From assembly GCF_002207865.1 (NCBI RefSeq), contig NZ_BDQM01000003.1, positions 124,001-188,000 of the forward strand: DNA of 64,000 nt, read 5' to 3'. Of this stretch, positions 46,805 to 57,683 are shown piece by piece. Below the pieces are notes generated by a model. The model did no database searches. It was not told where the DNA came from and saw only the letters and a list, made by a program, of their open reading frames with translations. The position numbers and the translations under genes were made by a program. The stretch is from Colwellia marinimaniae (GTDB lineage: Bacteria; Pseudomonadota; Gammaproteobacteria; Enterobacterales; Alteromonadaceae). Position 1 is the first letter of the stretch; each line of letters begins with the position of its first letter.

Positions 46805-48376
46805 CTACTTCGCACTAGCAGCATCAACAGCTGCAGGTTGTACTAAATCACCAGTATTATTTCCCCAAGCATTACGCTCATAAGTCACAACTGCGGCTAT
46901 TTCGGTTTTGGTTAATTGACTACCAAAAGCAGTCATGGCAGCATTTTTCTTACTACCGTTAATCACCATATCTAAATGAACAGTAATATCTCCCGTCGCA
47001 ATCACACTGCCTTTAAGCGCAGGAAATGCCGGAGGTAAGCCTGCCCCTGTCGGTTGATGACAGGCAACACAAGCTTTTAAGTAGACTTTTTCGCCCATTG
47101 TCATTAATTCATCATGGCTATACACTTTAGATAAATCCTCTACTGGTACTTCTTCAGTTATTATCTCTACCGCTTCTTCAACTGCAGTTTCAATTGCTAA
47201 TGATGCTGTGGCCTCTTGTGCTTTACCTTCAACAGAAGAGGCAACAGCAGACTTTACATCAGATGCTTGCACTAAATCACCGGTATTATTGCCCCAAGCA
47301 TTACGCTCATAAGTGATCACCGCAGCTAGCTCTTTTAAACTTAATTGCTTGCCATAGGCTTGCATGCCCGTGCCTGTTTTACCGTTAAACACTATATTGA
47401 TGTGATCTTGTATTGTGCCTGTGGTAGTTATTGGACTGCCTTTTAGGGCCGGGAAGGCTGGCGGTAAACCTAAACCAGATGGCTGATGACATGCGGAGCA
47501 GTAGGCGGTGTAAGTTGTTTTGCCTAATTGCATCAGCTCTGCTTTAGACATGGCAGTAGTTAACGAGGCTTGTTCAGCACTGGCTGCTTGGGCGATACGT
47601 TGCTGTTGTTCATTAAGCCAAATGTCATAATCTTCTGCTGATTTTACTTCCACAACTATGGGCATAAAACCATGATCTTTACCACATAACTCAGCACATT
47701 GGCCGCGGTAAATACCGGGTTCATCAACCCTAGTCCATGCCTCGTTGATAAAGCCTGGGTTAGCATCTTGTTTAATGGCAAAAGCAGGTACCCACCAAGA
47801 ATGGATGACATCATCTGAGGTTATTAGAAAGCGCACCTTTTTATTGGCGGGTATCACCAGAGGTTTATCAACTTCAAGTAAATAGTGCTCGCCCTTAATA
47901 GCAGTAGTTTCTTGTTGGTTTTGATACTGTTCGGGTGGGGTCGACAGGACAGAGTAATATTCGATATCTTGATCAAAATATTTGTAATGCCATTTCCATT
48001 GGGAGCCGGTTATTTGAATGGTAACATCAGAATTAGTGTTGTCTTCCATAGCGATTAAGGTGGTAGTTGCTGGTACTGCCATGGCGATTAGAATAACAAT
48101 AGGTATTGCCGTCCATAATATTTCCACCTTGGTACTTTCATGAAAGTCAGCGGCTTTTGCCCCTTTAGACTTTCGATGAAAAGCCATGGACCAAAACATT
48201 GCACCAAAAACTATTACGCCAATTGCGGTACAAATCCAAAGTACCAGCATATGTAAATCATAGACATCTCTGCTAACGGCAGTAACCCCTTTTGTCAGGT
48301 TTAACTGCATTTCTGCCCAGGCTGAATTGGTAAATAGGCTGACCAACACTAGCCAAATTAGCTTATGTTTCCCCAC
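46805..48376 (-). CDS. coxB: Cytochrome c oxidase subunit II with two C-terminal cytochrome c domains
   Basis: Electron-entry subunit carrying the CuA site. The order is: signal peptide (KLIWLVLVSLFTNSAWA), two membrane helices, cupredoxin domain with CuA ligands in the HSWWVPAF and GQCAELCGKDHGFMP segments, then a first cytochrome c domain (CSACHQPSGLGLPPAFPALKG), an Ala/Glu-rich linker, and a second one (CVACHQPTGAGLPPAFPALKG, each split for length). The two haem domains both end in TYERNAWGNNTGDLVQ. I choose a GTG start at 48376 because AGGAG lies upstream and it leads straight into the signal peptide; the frame stays open to 48436. First gene of the operon. Confidence 0.95.
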   Translation of the reverse strand: MGKHKLIWLVLVSLFTNSAWAEMQLNLTKGVTAVSRDVYDLHMLVLWICTAIGVIVFGAMFWSMAFHRKSKGAKAADFHESTKVEILWTAIPIVILIAMAVPATTTLIAMEDNTNSDVTIQITGSQWKWHYKYFDQDIEYYSVLSTPPEQYQNQQETTAIKGEHYLLEVDKPLVIPANKKVRFLITSDDVIHSWWVPAFAIKQDANPGFINEAWTRVDEPGIYRGQCAELCGKDHGFMPIVVEVKSAEDYDIWLNEQQQRIAQAASAEQASLTTAMSKAELMQLGKTTYTAYCSACHQPSGLGLPPAFPALKGSPITTTGTIQDHINIVFNGKTGTGMQAYGKQLSLKELAAVITYERNAWGNNTGDLVQASDVKSAVASSVEGKAQEATASLAIETAVEEAVEIITEEVPVEDLSKVYSHDELMTMGEKVYLKACVACHQPTGAGLPPAFPALKGSVIATGDITVHLDMVINGSKKNAAMTAFGSQLTKTEIAAVVTYERNAWGNNTGDLVQPAAVDAASAK

Positions 48377-49130
48377 ACGGCATCTCCTCTTGGTAATCAT
48401 AGAGAACAGATGTGCAGCAAAGTACTTCATAACCACTGAACTGAATATCTGTAGTTTATACCAACAAGAATAATTAACTGGTCAACTTAGAACTTCATTA
48501 GCTAGCTTAGAACAATCAAAATGACTTAAACATAGGATTCTATATTTTATTCATTTTGGGATGTTATTAGTTTGCTAATGAGCTCCCCAAGGGCGAGTTT
48601 AAAAGGCATATATGCGGCGTTATTGATTTTGACAAGGGAATAACCATTCTCTTCAATCAATGCCTTGCCTCTAAGCCTTTTAATTCTCGCTAAGTGATCA
48701 CTTACTTAATCTTGTTGGTATTAATTATTATTTTTAAACTAACAATATCTCGGTTTAGCCACGGTTTCGCGATGGTGAACGATTGATGGCGAATAAACAA
48801 TACCCTTGGGTATTCCTCCCGAGATCAGGTTAATTATTGACGTGAAGAGTAATCTGGCATGGCACTATAAATTTAGTGTGACAGTATTAGCACATTGACG
48901 TCTTTTTATTCTTTTTATGTTCGTTTTATATGCGTTACTGTTAATAGGATTACGCTAAAATTCGATCGAGGTCAAATATTTTATAGCTAAGTAATTATAA
49001 AAAAGTCATTCAATTCAATGGAGTAATAGCTCTAAAGCCTGTGTGAGCTATACGGGAAGTAGCTTTGTTAAAGATAAGAGGGGCATTAAAAAATAGTAGC
49101 GAGGGGGAAAATAAATTTATTAGCTTGAAG
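48377..49130. other. Long noncoding spacer upstream of coxB
   Basis: About 750 bases without a convincing gene on either strand; it must contain the cox operon promoter. Two structured stretches stand out. At 48622-48668, ATTGATT/AATCAAT and CAAGG/CCTTG form interleaved pairings within a sequence that looks like a noncoding repeat. At about 48801-48816, TACCCTTGGGTA is a short palindrome. I could not define a promoter with confidence. Confidence 0.4.
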
Positions 49131-49190
49131 AAAAAAAAGCACCATAATTACTGCCAATGCTATTATTGGTAAGGGTAATTATGGCGCTTG
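49131..49190 (-). terminator. Intrinsic terminator after lexA
   Basis: On the minus strand AAGCGCCATAATTAC pairs with GTAATTATGGTGCTT (one mismatch), with an inner CCAAT/ATTGG stem, followed by eight T residues. It lies 47 bases beyond the lexA stop. Confidence 0.85.
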
Positions 49191-49236
49191 TTATATTAGG
49201 GATTAAGCACACTAGCTTGCCTAGTTTTTGTGCATT

Positions 49237-49872
49237 TTACATCCAACTACCACTGCGGATGATACCAACGGCAATACCTTCAATATGAAACTCTTGCTTG
49301 CTTAGATCAACTTTAATGGGCGAAAACTCTGCATTTTCAGCATGTAAATAAACAATATTGCCTTCACGTTTATAACGTTTTACCGTGACCTCGTCTTCAA
49401 CTCGGGCAACAATCACTTGGCCATTTTGTACATCAGTGGTTTGATGTACCGCCAGTAAATCACCATCTAAAATACCAATATCTTTCATGCTTTCGCCATT
49501 AACACGTAAGAGATAATCAGCGGCTGGGTGGAATACATTGCCATCCATTTTATAATGCTCTTCAATATGTTCTTGCGCCAAAATAGGTTCACCGGCAGCA
49601 ACACGGCCAATAAGCGGTAAACCCTCGGGCTCTAAAAACTCTTCAACTAAGCGAATACCACGAGAAGTGCCGGCAAGCATTTCAATATAGCCTTTTTTTG
49701 CTAAGGCTTTTAAGTGCTCTTCAGCGGCATTTGCTGATTTAAAACCAAAAAATTTAGCAATTTCGGCTCGAGTTGGCGGCATGCCAGTGTCTTTGATTTT
49801 ATCTTTGATTAAATCATAAATTTGCTTCTGGCGGTTAGTCAGCGGGCGTAATTCGGTTGTTGAATTTATCAT
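49237..49872 (-). CDS. lexA: SOS regulon repressor LexA
   Basis: Represses DNA-damage genes and cleaves itself when RecA filaments form. The 211-residue protein has the N-terminal winged helix ([39 protein letters not shown]), the cleavage site Ala93-Gly94 in RVAAGEP, the catalytic Ser128 in [12 protein letters not shown] and Lys165 in VTVKRYKR. Two LexA boxes lie just upstream, so it is autoregulated. The usual neighbour dinF is not here; a dinF-like remnant lies at 38 kb. Confidence 0.97.
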   Translation of the reverse strand: MINSTTELRPLTNRQKQIYDLIKDKIKDTGMPPTRAEIAKFFGFKSANAAEEHLKALAKKGYIEMLAGTSRGIRLVEEFLEPEGLPLIGRVAAGEPILAQEHIEEHYKMDGNVFHPAADYLLRVNGESMKDIGILDGDLLAVHQTTDVQNGQVIVARVEDEVTVKRYKREGNIVYLHAENAEFSPIKVDLSKQEFHIEGIAVGIIRSGSWM

Positions 49873-49881
49873 AGCATTAGC

Positions 49882-49897
49882 CTGTAAATTTACACAG
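49882..49897. promoter_or_regulatory. LexA (SOS) box, proximal
   Basis: CTG-N10-CAG with the spacer TAAATTTACA, 10 bases upstream of the lexA start codon. Confidence 0.75.
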
Positions 49898-49902
49898 TAT
49901 TA

Positions 49903-49918
49903 CTGTTAGTATATACAG
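49903..49918. promoter_or_regulatory. LexA (SOS) box, distal
   Basis: CTG-N10-CAG with the spacer TTAGTATATA, flanked by TA on the left as in the TACTGTATATATATACAGTA consensus. It lies exactly 21 bases from the proximal box, the tandem spacing known at lexA genes of enteric bacteria. Confidence 0.85.
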
Positions 49919-49925
49919 GATTATT

Positions 49926-50531
49926 TTAAAGGCAAGCATTTACTTTTAGTTGCATAATAATCATATTCTTACCGCTAATGCTGACATTTAATAACTGCGA
50001 ATTTTCTGGAGAATTTTTTGCTTGTAACTTAACTAGATGACCAACAGGCACGGTGCAATCTTTACCTTCGGCGGTGTTAACCATCATGGTGTCAGTGAGG
50101 CTATAAGCAAACAGTAAGCTATCAGCTAGCAAGGCAAGGGTGACATTTTGTCGCTCACTATAGCAATTCACCTCAGCTGAAAATGCTGTTTGTTTAGTCA
50201 TGATATTGAAGTCTTTTATGCCGCCATTAAGCAAAGAACCATGAGTTTTATTGGCGCCATCAAAATGGGCTATATCCAGTAATTGTATTAACTTATCTAC
50301 ATCGCCATTACGATGGTCTAGTGTCAAACCTGCACCTTCGATTAAGACTAAATTACGTTGATAACCAGAAAAATTTGAAAAGTCGCCGTCATTTACCACG
50401 CTGGCGATACTTAACCGCCAAGCAAAATCATCTAAATTACCACCATCGCTAATGGCTAATTCTGTGGTGTGACCTAAACCATTTTTCCAGGGGATTGTTT
50501 TGAATTCATTTGGCGAGATTAACGTTATCAC
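49926..50531 (-). CDS. HutD/Ves family cupin-like protein
   Basis: A 201-residue protein of the HutD/Ves family, a bicupin fold without a proven catalytic role; HutD members occur with histidine-use genes and Ves members are stress linked. The N-terminus PNEFKTIPWKNGLGHTTELAI and the DFAWRLSIASVVNDGDFSNFSGYQRNLVLIEG region (in parts) are the family hallmarks. No histidine-degradation genes are adjacent. It reads toward lexA, ending 7 bases before the distal LexA box. Confidence 0.85.
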   Translation of the reverse strand: MITLISPNEFKTIPWKNGLGHTTELAISDGGNLDDFAWRLSIASVVNDGDFSNFSGYQRNLVLIEGAGLTLDHRNGDVDKLIQLLDIAHFDGANKTHGSLLNGGIKDFNIMTKQTAFSAEVNCYSERQNVTLALLADSLLFAYSLTDTMMVNTAEGKDCTVPVGHLVKLQAKNSPENSQLLNVSISGKNMIIMQLKVNACL

Positions 50532-50576
50532 TAGTATTACCTTAGGACTAATTGCTGTTGGGCAGTTATTTTATCT

Positions 50577-50935
50577 TATACCCGTCACCATTCAAAGTTC
50601 TCGATTTCAGTGGGAATTAATATGGCTTTAGGCAAGGCAAATAATTGCAGCATAGTCACTCTATGGTTTCATTATTTAACGCGGTATAAAGTCATGTTAA
50701 ACCCATCGAAGAAGCGTTTGAGCAACATCACTTCATCGTTGCTGTGACTTATAATGACGCTGCATGGATGCAGCTTATTAGAGAATGCAGACGGTACAGG
50801 AAGTACCTTATACGGATAATGCAGGAGCAATTATCCTGAGTATATTCTCCTGAACAACCATTATTTCATCACAGCGCCTTGAATTGAAATTGCTCAAGCA
50901 CTCTGAAACATGCATCTTGAATGGTAACGGGTATA
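50577..50935. repeat. Structured dispersed repeat with 20-base terminal inverted repeats
   Basis: The left end TATACCCGTCACCATTCAAA (50577-50596) and the reverse complement of the right end (50916-50935, TATACCCGTTACCATTCAAG) match at 18 of 20 positions. Inside are GCTGCAT/ATGCAGC around GG (50759-50774), the outer pair GAGAAT/ATTCTC (50781-50786, 50844-50849), and within it the hairpins GGTAC/GTACC and GGATAAT/ATTATCC, which together give a three-way junction. No reading frame is apparent. A related copy lies at 19211-19426. It has the profile of a nonautonomous mobile element; no target duplication is clear. Confidence 0.8.
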
Positions 50936-51024
50936 TGCTCAGTTATTGGCAATATTTTATCATCTTGTTTTTATATTAGTATTTGCTTGCTAACATGTGC
51001 ATGCCCACGTTAGAATCAGCTCAC

Positions 51025-51049
51025 GTTTTGTTAGCCTCGCTAGCAAAAC
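51025..51049 (+). other. Hairpin just before the TPP riboswitch
   Basis: GTTTTGTTAGC and GCTAGCAAAAC pair around CTC with one G-T pair, ending 3 bases before the riboswitch P1 stem. Confidence 0.5.
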
Positions 51050-51052
51050 AAT

Positions 51053-51135
51053 ACTTGTCGGAGTGCCAAAGGCTGAGATCGCGTAAGCGGGATCCGTAAA
51101 ACCTGATCAGATTAATATCTGCGTAGGAAACAAGA
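51053..51135 (+). promoter_or_regulatory. Thiamine pyrophosphate (THI-box) riboswitch
   Basis: The conserved elements of the TPP aptamer are in order: GGAGTGCC, GGCTGAGAT, CGGGATCCGT, ACCTGATCAG, TTAATATCTGCGTAGG and AAACAAG; CTTGT at the 5' end pairs with ACAAG as P1. It lies about 125 bases before thiC and should lower thi operon expression when TPP is plentiful. Downstream, ACTCCGCC is followed by a T-run at about 51215-51227 and is complementary to CGGAGT of the aptamer, which may be chance or part of the expression platform. Confidence 0.95.
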
Positions 51136-51206
51136 GAGAGTAATTTTCTTTCATACAAGCCTAGTGCTTACCATGTAGAACAAAGCTCTTTTTGCCTCAT
51201 CTTTAG

Positions 51207-53237
<2,031 letters not shown>

Positions 53238-53277
53238 CTCAACCTAGTCATATCCGAAGGTTCTGAGCGGATATCCA

Positions 53278-53311
53278 TTGACTGCCCGAACAAATGCTTC
53301 GGGCATGTCAA
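53278..53311 (+). other. Strong hairpin between thiC and thiO
   Basis: TTGAC-TGCCCGAA pairs with TTCGGGCA-GTCAA (one unpaired T) around CAAATGC. There is no T-run, so it may set the 3' boundary of a processed thiC message, not terminate. Confidence 0.6.
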
Positions 53312-53352
53312 TACTATGCTTTAGACATAAAAAGATTTTAGGCAGATAAACC

Positions 53353-54537
53353 ATGAATATTGCCATTGTTGGCGCAGGATTGATGGGACGATTACTCGCC
53401 CTGTCCTTACTTCGTAATGAGCAGCTTAGAGGTGAACAGCTTCGACAAAAACAGTCTCAAAGCGTAACCATTACTTTATTTGATAAAGATAATAAACTCG
53501 CCCACCAGAGTGCCGCCTATGCTGCCGCAGGTTTATTAACACCATTAGGTGAGTCACTTCATTGTTCACCTAATATTGTTAGTATGGGTTTTGAGTCATT
53601 AGGTTTATGGCCGACTTTGCTTGATAGTTTGCATGAACATACCTTTTTTCAACAAACTGGCGCCATCATGGTCAGTCATGAGCAAGATAAAGGTGACTAT
53701 CAGCGCTTTGTTAGGCACTTAAAAAACAACTATCCGGAGCAAGTATCATATTCGCTAAATCGAGCTGAATTACTTGAATTAGAACCTGAAATAGGCCGTA
53801 GTTTTAACCACGCTTTGTACCTGCCACAAGAAGGGCAACTGGGTAATCGCCGTTTATTAGTGGCTCTGCGTAAGCAGTTGGCAAAAGAAAGCCCACACGC
53901 CAGTACAGGCAATAGGCTTAACTGGTTAAGTGAATGCCAGGTGGTAGGTATTGATGTCGGTGAGCACAGGAGTAAAGTGACCTACCTTCAAGGAAGTGAA
54001 AAGCACAGCCAGAGTTTTGATTTAGTGATTGATTGTCGAGGTACCGGCGCAACGAACAATAATAGTAATAGTGCTTGTGCTCCATTAGCGGACTTACGTT
54101 CGGTTAGGGGCGAGCTGTTTCAGCTGTTTGCACCCGAGGTCAATATTTCTCGGCCAGTAAGGTTGATGCATCCTAGATATCAGCTTTATATTGCGCCCAA
54201 GGGCAAAGGTTTTTATGTGGTGGGTGCAACTGAAATTGAAAGCGATGATGATTCACCTATGACAGTACGCTCGGCAATGGAACTATTAAGCGCAGCTTAT
54301 AGTGTGCACCCTGGTTTTGCTGAAGCGAATATTCGTCAACACGTTAGCCAATGCAGGCCAGCCTTTAGTGATAATCAGCCTAAAATCACCGTGCAAGATA
54401 CACTTATTCAAGTAAATGGTTTGTTTCGCCATGGATTTTTGATAGCCCCCGTGGTGCTTAAACAAACACTGGCGGTTATTGAAAACAGCATAAATAATAC
54501 CGAAACAGCTTTACCTTATGCTGACTTATTCTCATGA
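53353..54537 (+). CDS. thiO: Glycine oxidase ThiO
   Basis: FAD enzyme that oxidises glycine to iminoglycine (dehydroglycine), the thiazole precursor in aerobic bacteria. The 394-residue protein starts with the dinucleotide-binding motif NIAIVGAGLMGRLLALSL and has AYAAAGLLTPLGE, the flavin-binding DLVIDCRGTGA and, near the end, NGLFRHGFLIAPVV. Using ThiO and not ThiH means the thiazole branch needs oxygen, which fits an aerobic organism with a cytochrome oxidase. thiS follows after 60 bases. Confidence 0.93.
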   Translation: MNIAIVGAGLMGRLLALSLLRNEQLRGEQLRQKQSQSVTITLFDKDNKLAHQSAAYAAAGLLTPLGESLHCSPNIVSMGFESLGLWPTLLDSLHEHTFFQQTGAIMVSHEQDKGDYQRFVRHLKNNYPEQVSYSLNRAELLELEPEIGRSFNHALYLPQEGQLGNRRLLVALRKQLAKESPHASTGNRLNWLSECQVVGIDVGEHRSKVTYLQGSEKHSQSFDLVIDCRGTGATNNNSNSACAPLADLRSVRGELFQLFAPEVNISRPVRLMHPRYQLYIAPKGKGFYVVGATEIESDDDSPMTVRSAMELLSAAYSVHPGFAEANIRQHVSQCRPAFSDNQPKITVQDTLIQVNGLFRHGFLIAPVVLKQTLAVIENSINNTETALPYADLFS

Positions 54538-54597
54538 ATAGTTGCCGGTAAATGTTACCTATAATAACTAGACAAGAATCAATATAAAGAATCTCCT

Positions 54598-54810
54598 ATG
54601 AACATTCATATTAACGGAAAAGCGTACGCGTTAGGCCATGAAAACCATATTAGTATTACTTCGGCGTTAACTTTGCATTTTATTGAGCCGCAACAGAGCA
54701 CTTTTGCCGTGGCACTTAACGGTGATTTTGTTGGTAAAACAGATTACGACACCACCATGGTGAAAAATGGTGATAGTCTCGATGTCTTACAGCCTATTCA
54801 AGGAGGCTAA
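54598..54810 (+). CDS. thiS: Sulfur carrier protein ThiS
   Basis: Ubiquitin-fold sulfur carrier. The 70-residue protein has the beta-grasp pattern and ends QPIQGG, the diglycine that becomes a thiocarboxylate. Family-like segments are [10 protein letters not shown] and [15 protein letters not shown]. It donates sulfur to ThiG, whose gene starts 5 bases later, with AGGAGG inside the thiS end acting as ribosome site. Activation requires ThiF, which is not encoded here. Confidence 0.95.
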   Translation: MNIHINGKAYALGHENHISITSALTLHFIEPQQSTFAVALNGDFVGKTDYDTTMVKNGDSLDVLQPIQGG

Positions 54811-54815
54811 ATTCA

Positions 54816-55610
54816 ATGTCATTGAATATCTACGGACAAAAATTAGAGAGTCGTTTACTGATTGGCAGCGCCTTGTATCCGTCACCACAAGTGATGAAAG
54901 AAGCGATTTTGGCCAGTGGCTCACAAGTGGTGACACTGTCGCTAAAGCGACAGAACCCAGCGGAAAAGTCGGGTCAACAAATTTGGCGTTATTTACAAGA
55001 AATAGTAAAACAAACTGATGGGCATTTACTGCCAAATACAGCCGGCTGCAAAACAGCGAAAGAAGCGGTCACCTTGGCACATATGAGTCGTGAAATTTGT
55101 CAAACTGACTGGATTAAGTTAGAGGTTATTGGTGACGATTATAACTTACAACCTGATCCTATTGAATTATTGTATGCCGCAGAACAGTTGATAAAAGATG
55201 GCTTTAAAGTACTGCCGTATTGCACCGATGACTTAGTCGTATGTCAGCGTCTGTATGACTTAGGCTGCCAAGTTATTATGCCTTGGGCCTCTCCCATTGG
55301 CACAGGAAAAGGCTTGATGAACCCTTATAACCTAGAGACCATTCGCTTTCGATTACCTGATGCTACCTTGATTTTAGATGCCGGTATCGGTAAACCCTCT
55401 GATGCATGTTTAGCGATGGAAATGGGCTATGATGGCGTATTACTCAATAGTGCGGTGGCACTGGCAGATAACCCAGTATTGATGGCAAAAGCTTTTGGCC
55501 AAGCACTGCAAGCAGGTGAGCAAGGTTATGTCGCCGGTATCATGGAGCAAAGACAGACCGCCCACCCGTCAACGCCGACGCTCGATACTCCATTCTGGCA
55601 TCAGAATTAA
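54816..55610 (+). CDS. thiG: Thiazole synthase ThiG
   Basis: TIM-barrel enzyme that builds thiazole phosphate from deoxyxylulose phosphate, iminoglycine and ThiS thiocarboxylate. The 264-residue protein has [20 protein letters not shown], the [17 protein letters not shown] segment, [10 protein letters not shown] with the Schiff-base lysine region, and phosphate-binding [13 protein letters not shown] and [16 protein letters not shown]. It is coupled to thiS by 5-base spacing. Confidence 0.96.
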   Translation: MSLNIYGQKLESRLLIGSALYPSPQVMKEAILASGSQVVTLSLKRQNPAEKSGQQIWRYLQEIVKQTDGHLLPNTAGCKTAKEAVTLAHMSREICQTDWIKLEVIGDDYNLQPDPIELLYAAEQLIKDGFKVLPYCTDDLVVCQRLYDLGCQVIMPWASPIGTGKGLMNPYNLETIRFRLPDATLILDAGIGKPSDACLAMEMGYDGVLLNSAVALADNPVLMAKAFGQALQAGEQGYVAGIMEQRQTAHPSTPTLDTPFWHQN

Positions 55611-55933
55611 ATAACTTTTTGCTGTAATGCCAAATTAAGGCGTCAAAAGGACTCATTGATTAACGTCAACTCCGTGCTTTTCCTTGTAATTGAGAACTAC
55701 AACTGCAAGCCGTGTAACTCGCTAGTAAGCTATTTTTTCGTTATTTAAAAAGCAGAAATAAAGTTGAAAAATAATTTGATTTTTGCTGATGTGATTACAC
55801 AAGCTTCAACATCAGGGATGATGTTGTAGAGCGTCCATGGATGGATTTACCGCGTCTTGTGGGTTCACTTAGCAATACTCAAATACATGAACCCCCTTTT
55901 ATTTAAAATAATTAACAGCAGAAAATAATAAAA
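55611..55933 (+). other. Spacer between thiG and thiDE with a palindromic cluster
   Basis: No gene is visible. The segment 55799-55860 is bounded by ACAAG and CTTGT and contains the perfect hairpin CAACATCA/TGATGTTG around GGGA (55807-55826), then TCCATGGA. This looks like a small palindromic repeat unit of the kind spread through marine gammaproteobacterial spacers. A further short direct region TTATTTAAA precedes the thiDE start. Confidence 0.45.
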
Positions 55934-57553
55934 ATGACTATAAAGCCAAAACCAATAATCTGGACTATTTCTGGCAGTGACTGCTCTGGTGGTGCGGGTA
56001 TAGCCGCCGATATTAAAACCGGTCATGCTTTAGGGGTTGAAGTTTGTCATCTTATTACCGCTAATACCGTGCAAAATTCTCAGCAGCTGCTCTCGGTGAA
56101 CGCTGTTTCTGTTGAAATATTACAGCAACAAGCGACACTACTTATTGATGACAAACCGCCGTCAGTGATCAAAATAGGCTTAGTGGCTAATGTTGAGCAA
56201 GTTCATTGGCTAGCTAAATTGCTTAAGCAATTTAAAGTCATCATGCCCAACTTAATCAGTGTTTATGATCCTGTTGGCCAAGCCAGTGTTGGTGGTAGTT
56301 TTAGCTGCCTTAGCCTAGAGCAACTTACTCCTTTATTGATGATAGTTGATGTCATCACCCCTAACTTGATGGAAGCAAAAATCTTAGCCCGTGTTGATAA
56401 GTTAGCTAAGCTAGCAGAGGCAAATGATGTCGAGGTGTTAGCAAAAAAAATCTATCAAGACTTTGCCATTAACAGCATCATTATTAAGGGTGGTCATAGC
56501 CATGCTGATGACAAACACGCCCGTGATTATTGTTATCATCAACTCAATCAACTCAGTGACGAGAAGCAAGACAACCAAGAAAAACTGCATCAAACAATTA
56601 GTTATCAACTGAACTCACCACGATTAGCGACGCATTATAGTCATGGCGGCGGTTGTAGTTTTGCCAGCGCCTTAGCGAGTTTTCTTGCCCAAGGTTATCT
56701 AATGCGTGATGCCTTTATGCTAAGCAAAGCTTTTATTAACCAAGGTTTGGCGGCAACAGTACCAGTAAGTGCTAGTCAAAAACATCAATATTACGGCGCC
56801 TTTGAGCAACAAGCATGGCCGCTTAATGGCAGCGATAGGGCGCAACATTTCGCCGAAGTTGTTGATGACTTAAGTGGGCAATACCAAGAGTTACCAGCGT
56901 TTAGCTCACTTGATTTGAACGGAGAAATACTCGGTCTTTATCCGGTTATTGACTCATTATATTGGTTAAAACGCTTGTTACCACTAGGTTTGAAAATCAT
57001 TCAGTTACGGGTGAAGAACTTGACTGAAAACGAGTTAGAGCAAGTGATTATTGCGGCGGTAGCGTTAGCGAAAAACTATGGTACTCGCCTGTTTATCAAT
57101 GATTATTGGCAACTGGCGATAAAACATGGTGCTTATGGTGTCCATATTGGCCAAGAGGATTTAGCTGATGCTGACTTAGTTGCCATTCAACGGTCTGGCA
57201 TACGTTTAGGTATCAGCACTCATGGTTGTTATGAGTTTATATTAGCGCAACAATTACAGCCGTCTTATTTAGCCATAGGGGCAATTTTTCCGACCAAAAC
57301 TAAAGACATGACTGGGCAAATCCAAGGGCTAGATAACTTAAGGCAAGTGTTAAGTTTGCGACCAGCAGAAAATGCTTGGCAGATCCCAGTGGTTGCCATT
57401 GGTGGTATTAATCTTGAACGGGCAATAGACGTAGTTGCCACTGGTGTCGAGAGCATTGCCGTAGTTACTGCGATCACTGAAGCGGAACAATCACACGGCA
57501 TAACTCCAGAGCAAGCAGTAGCAGCATTTGAACAGATCATTGTTAAGGGGTAG
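55934..57553 (+). CDS. thiDE: Bifunctional HMP-P kinase/thiamine phosphate synthase ThiDE
   Basis: A 539-residue fusion. The ThiD part (residues ~1-280) opens IIWTISGSDCSGGAGIAADI and has VITPNLMEAKIL and the SHGGGCSFASALASFL anion-hole motif; it phosphorylates hydroxymethylpyrimidine phosphate to the pyrophosphate. After a linker, the ThiE part (from about 340) has LGLKIIQLRVKNLTE, FINDYWQLAIKHGAYGVHIG, LGISTHG and AIGGINLERA; it joins pyrimidine and thiazole. The 323-base gap from thiG may hold a second promoter. In the first ThiD motif, Asp-Cys-Ser replaces the more common Asp-Pro-Ser/Thr. Confidence 0.95.
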   Translation: MTIKPKPIIWTISGSDCSGGAGIAADIKTGHALGVEVCHLITANTVQNSQQLLSVNAVSVEILQQQATLLIDDKPPSVIKIGLVANVEQVHWLAKLLKQFKVIMPNLISVYDPVGQASVGGSFSCLSLEQLTPLLMIVDVITPNLMEAKILARVDKLAKLAEANDVEVLAKKIYQDFAINSIIIKGGHSHADDKHARDYCYHQLNQLSDEKQDNQEKLHQTISYQLNSPRLATHYSHGGGCSFASALASFLAQGYLMRDAFMLSKAFINQGLAATVPVSASQKHQYYGAFEQQAWPLNGSDRAQHFAEVVDDLSGQYQELPAFSSLDLNGEILGLYPVIDSLYWLKRLLPLGLKIIQLRVKNLTENELEQVIIAAVALAKNYGTRLFINDYWQLAIKHGAYGVHIGQEDLADADLVAIQRSGIRLGISTHGCYEFILAQQLQPSYLAIGAIFPTKTKDMTGQIQGLDNLRQVLSLRPAENAWQIPVVAIGGINLERAIDVVATGVESIAVVTAITEAEQSHGITPEQAVAAFEQIIVKG

Positions 57554-57622
57554 AACGTTGAGTTTACCCCGCACCCTAGCTTACTTGGGCATATTTATGC
57601 TTTAACAGTTTATAAAGTACTA

Positions 57623-57649
57623 TTGATAATTATTCGTATTTGCTATTAT
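57623..57649 (+). promoter_or_regulatory. Candidate promoter for the multicopper oxidase gene
   Basis: TTGATA at 57623-57628 and TATTAT at 57644-57649 with an extended TGC, spacer 15 bases, 35 bases before the start codon. Confidence 0.4.
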
Positions 57650-57683
57650 GGGGGCAATTCTAATTAATTAGCAGTATAAATAG

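Noticed and set aside
46795..46827. Eleven-residue upstream extension of CoxA
   Set aside because: It overlaps the end of coxB and lacks a ribosome site; the ATG at 46794 has GGGGA at good distance.
48890..48933. Rightward promoter in the cox spacer
   Set aside because: TTGACG is present but no -10 hexamer lies at acceptable spacing and no rightward gene follows.
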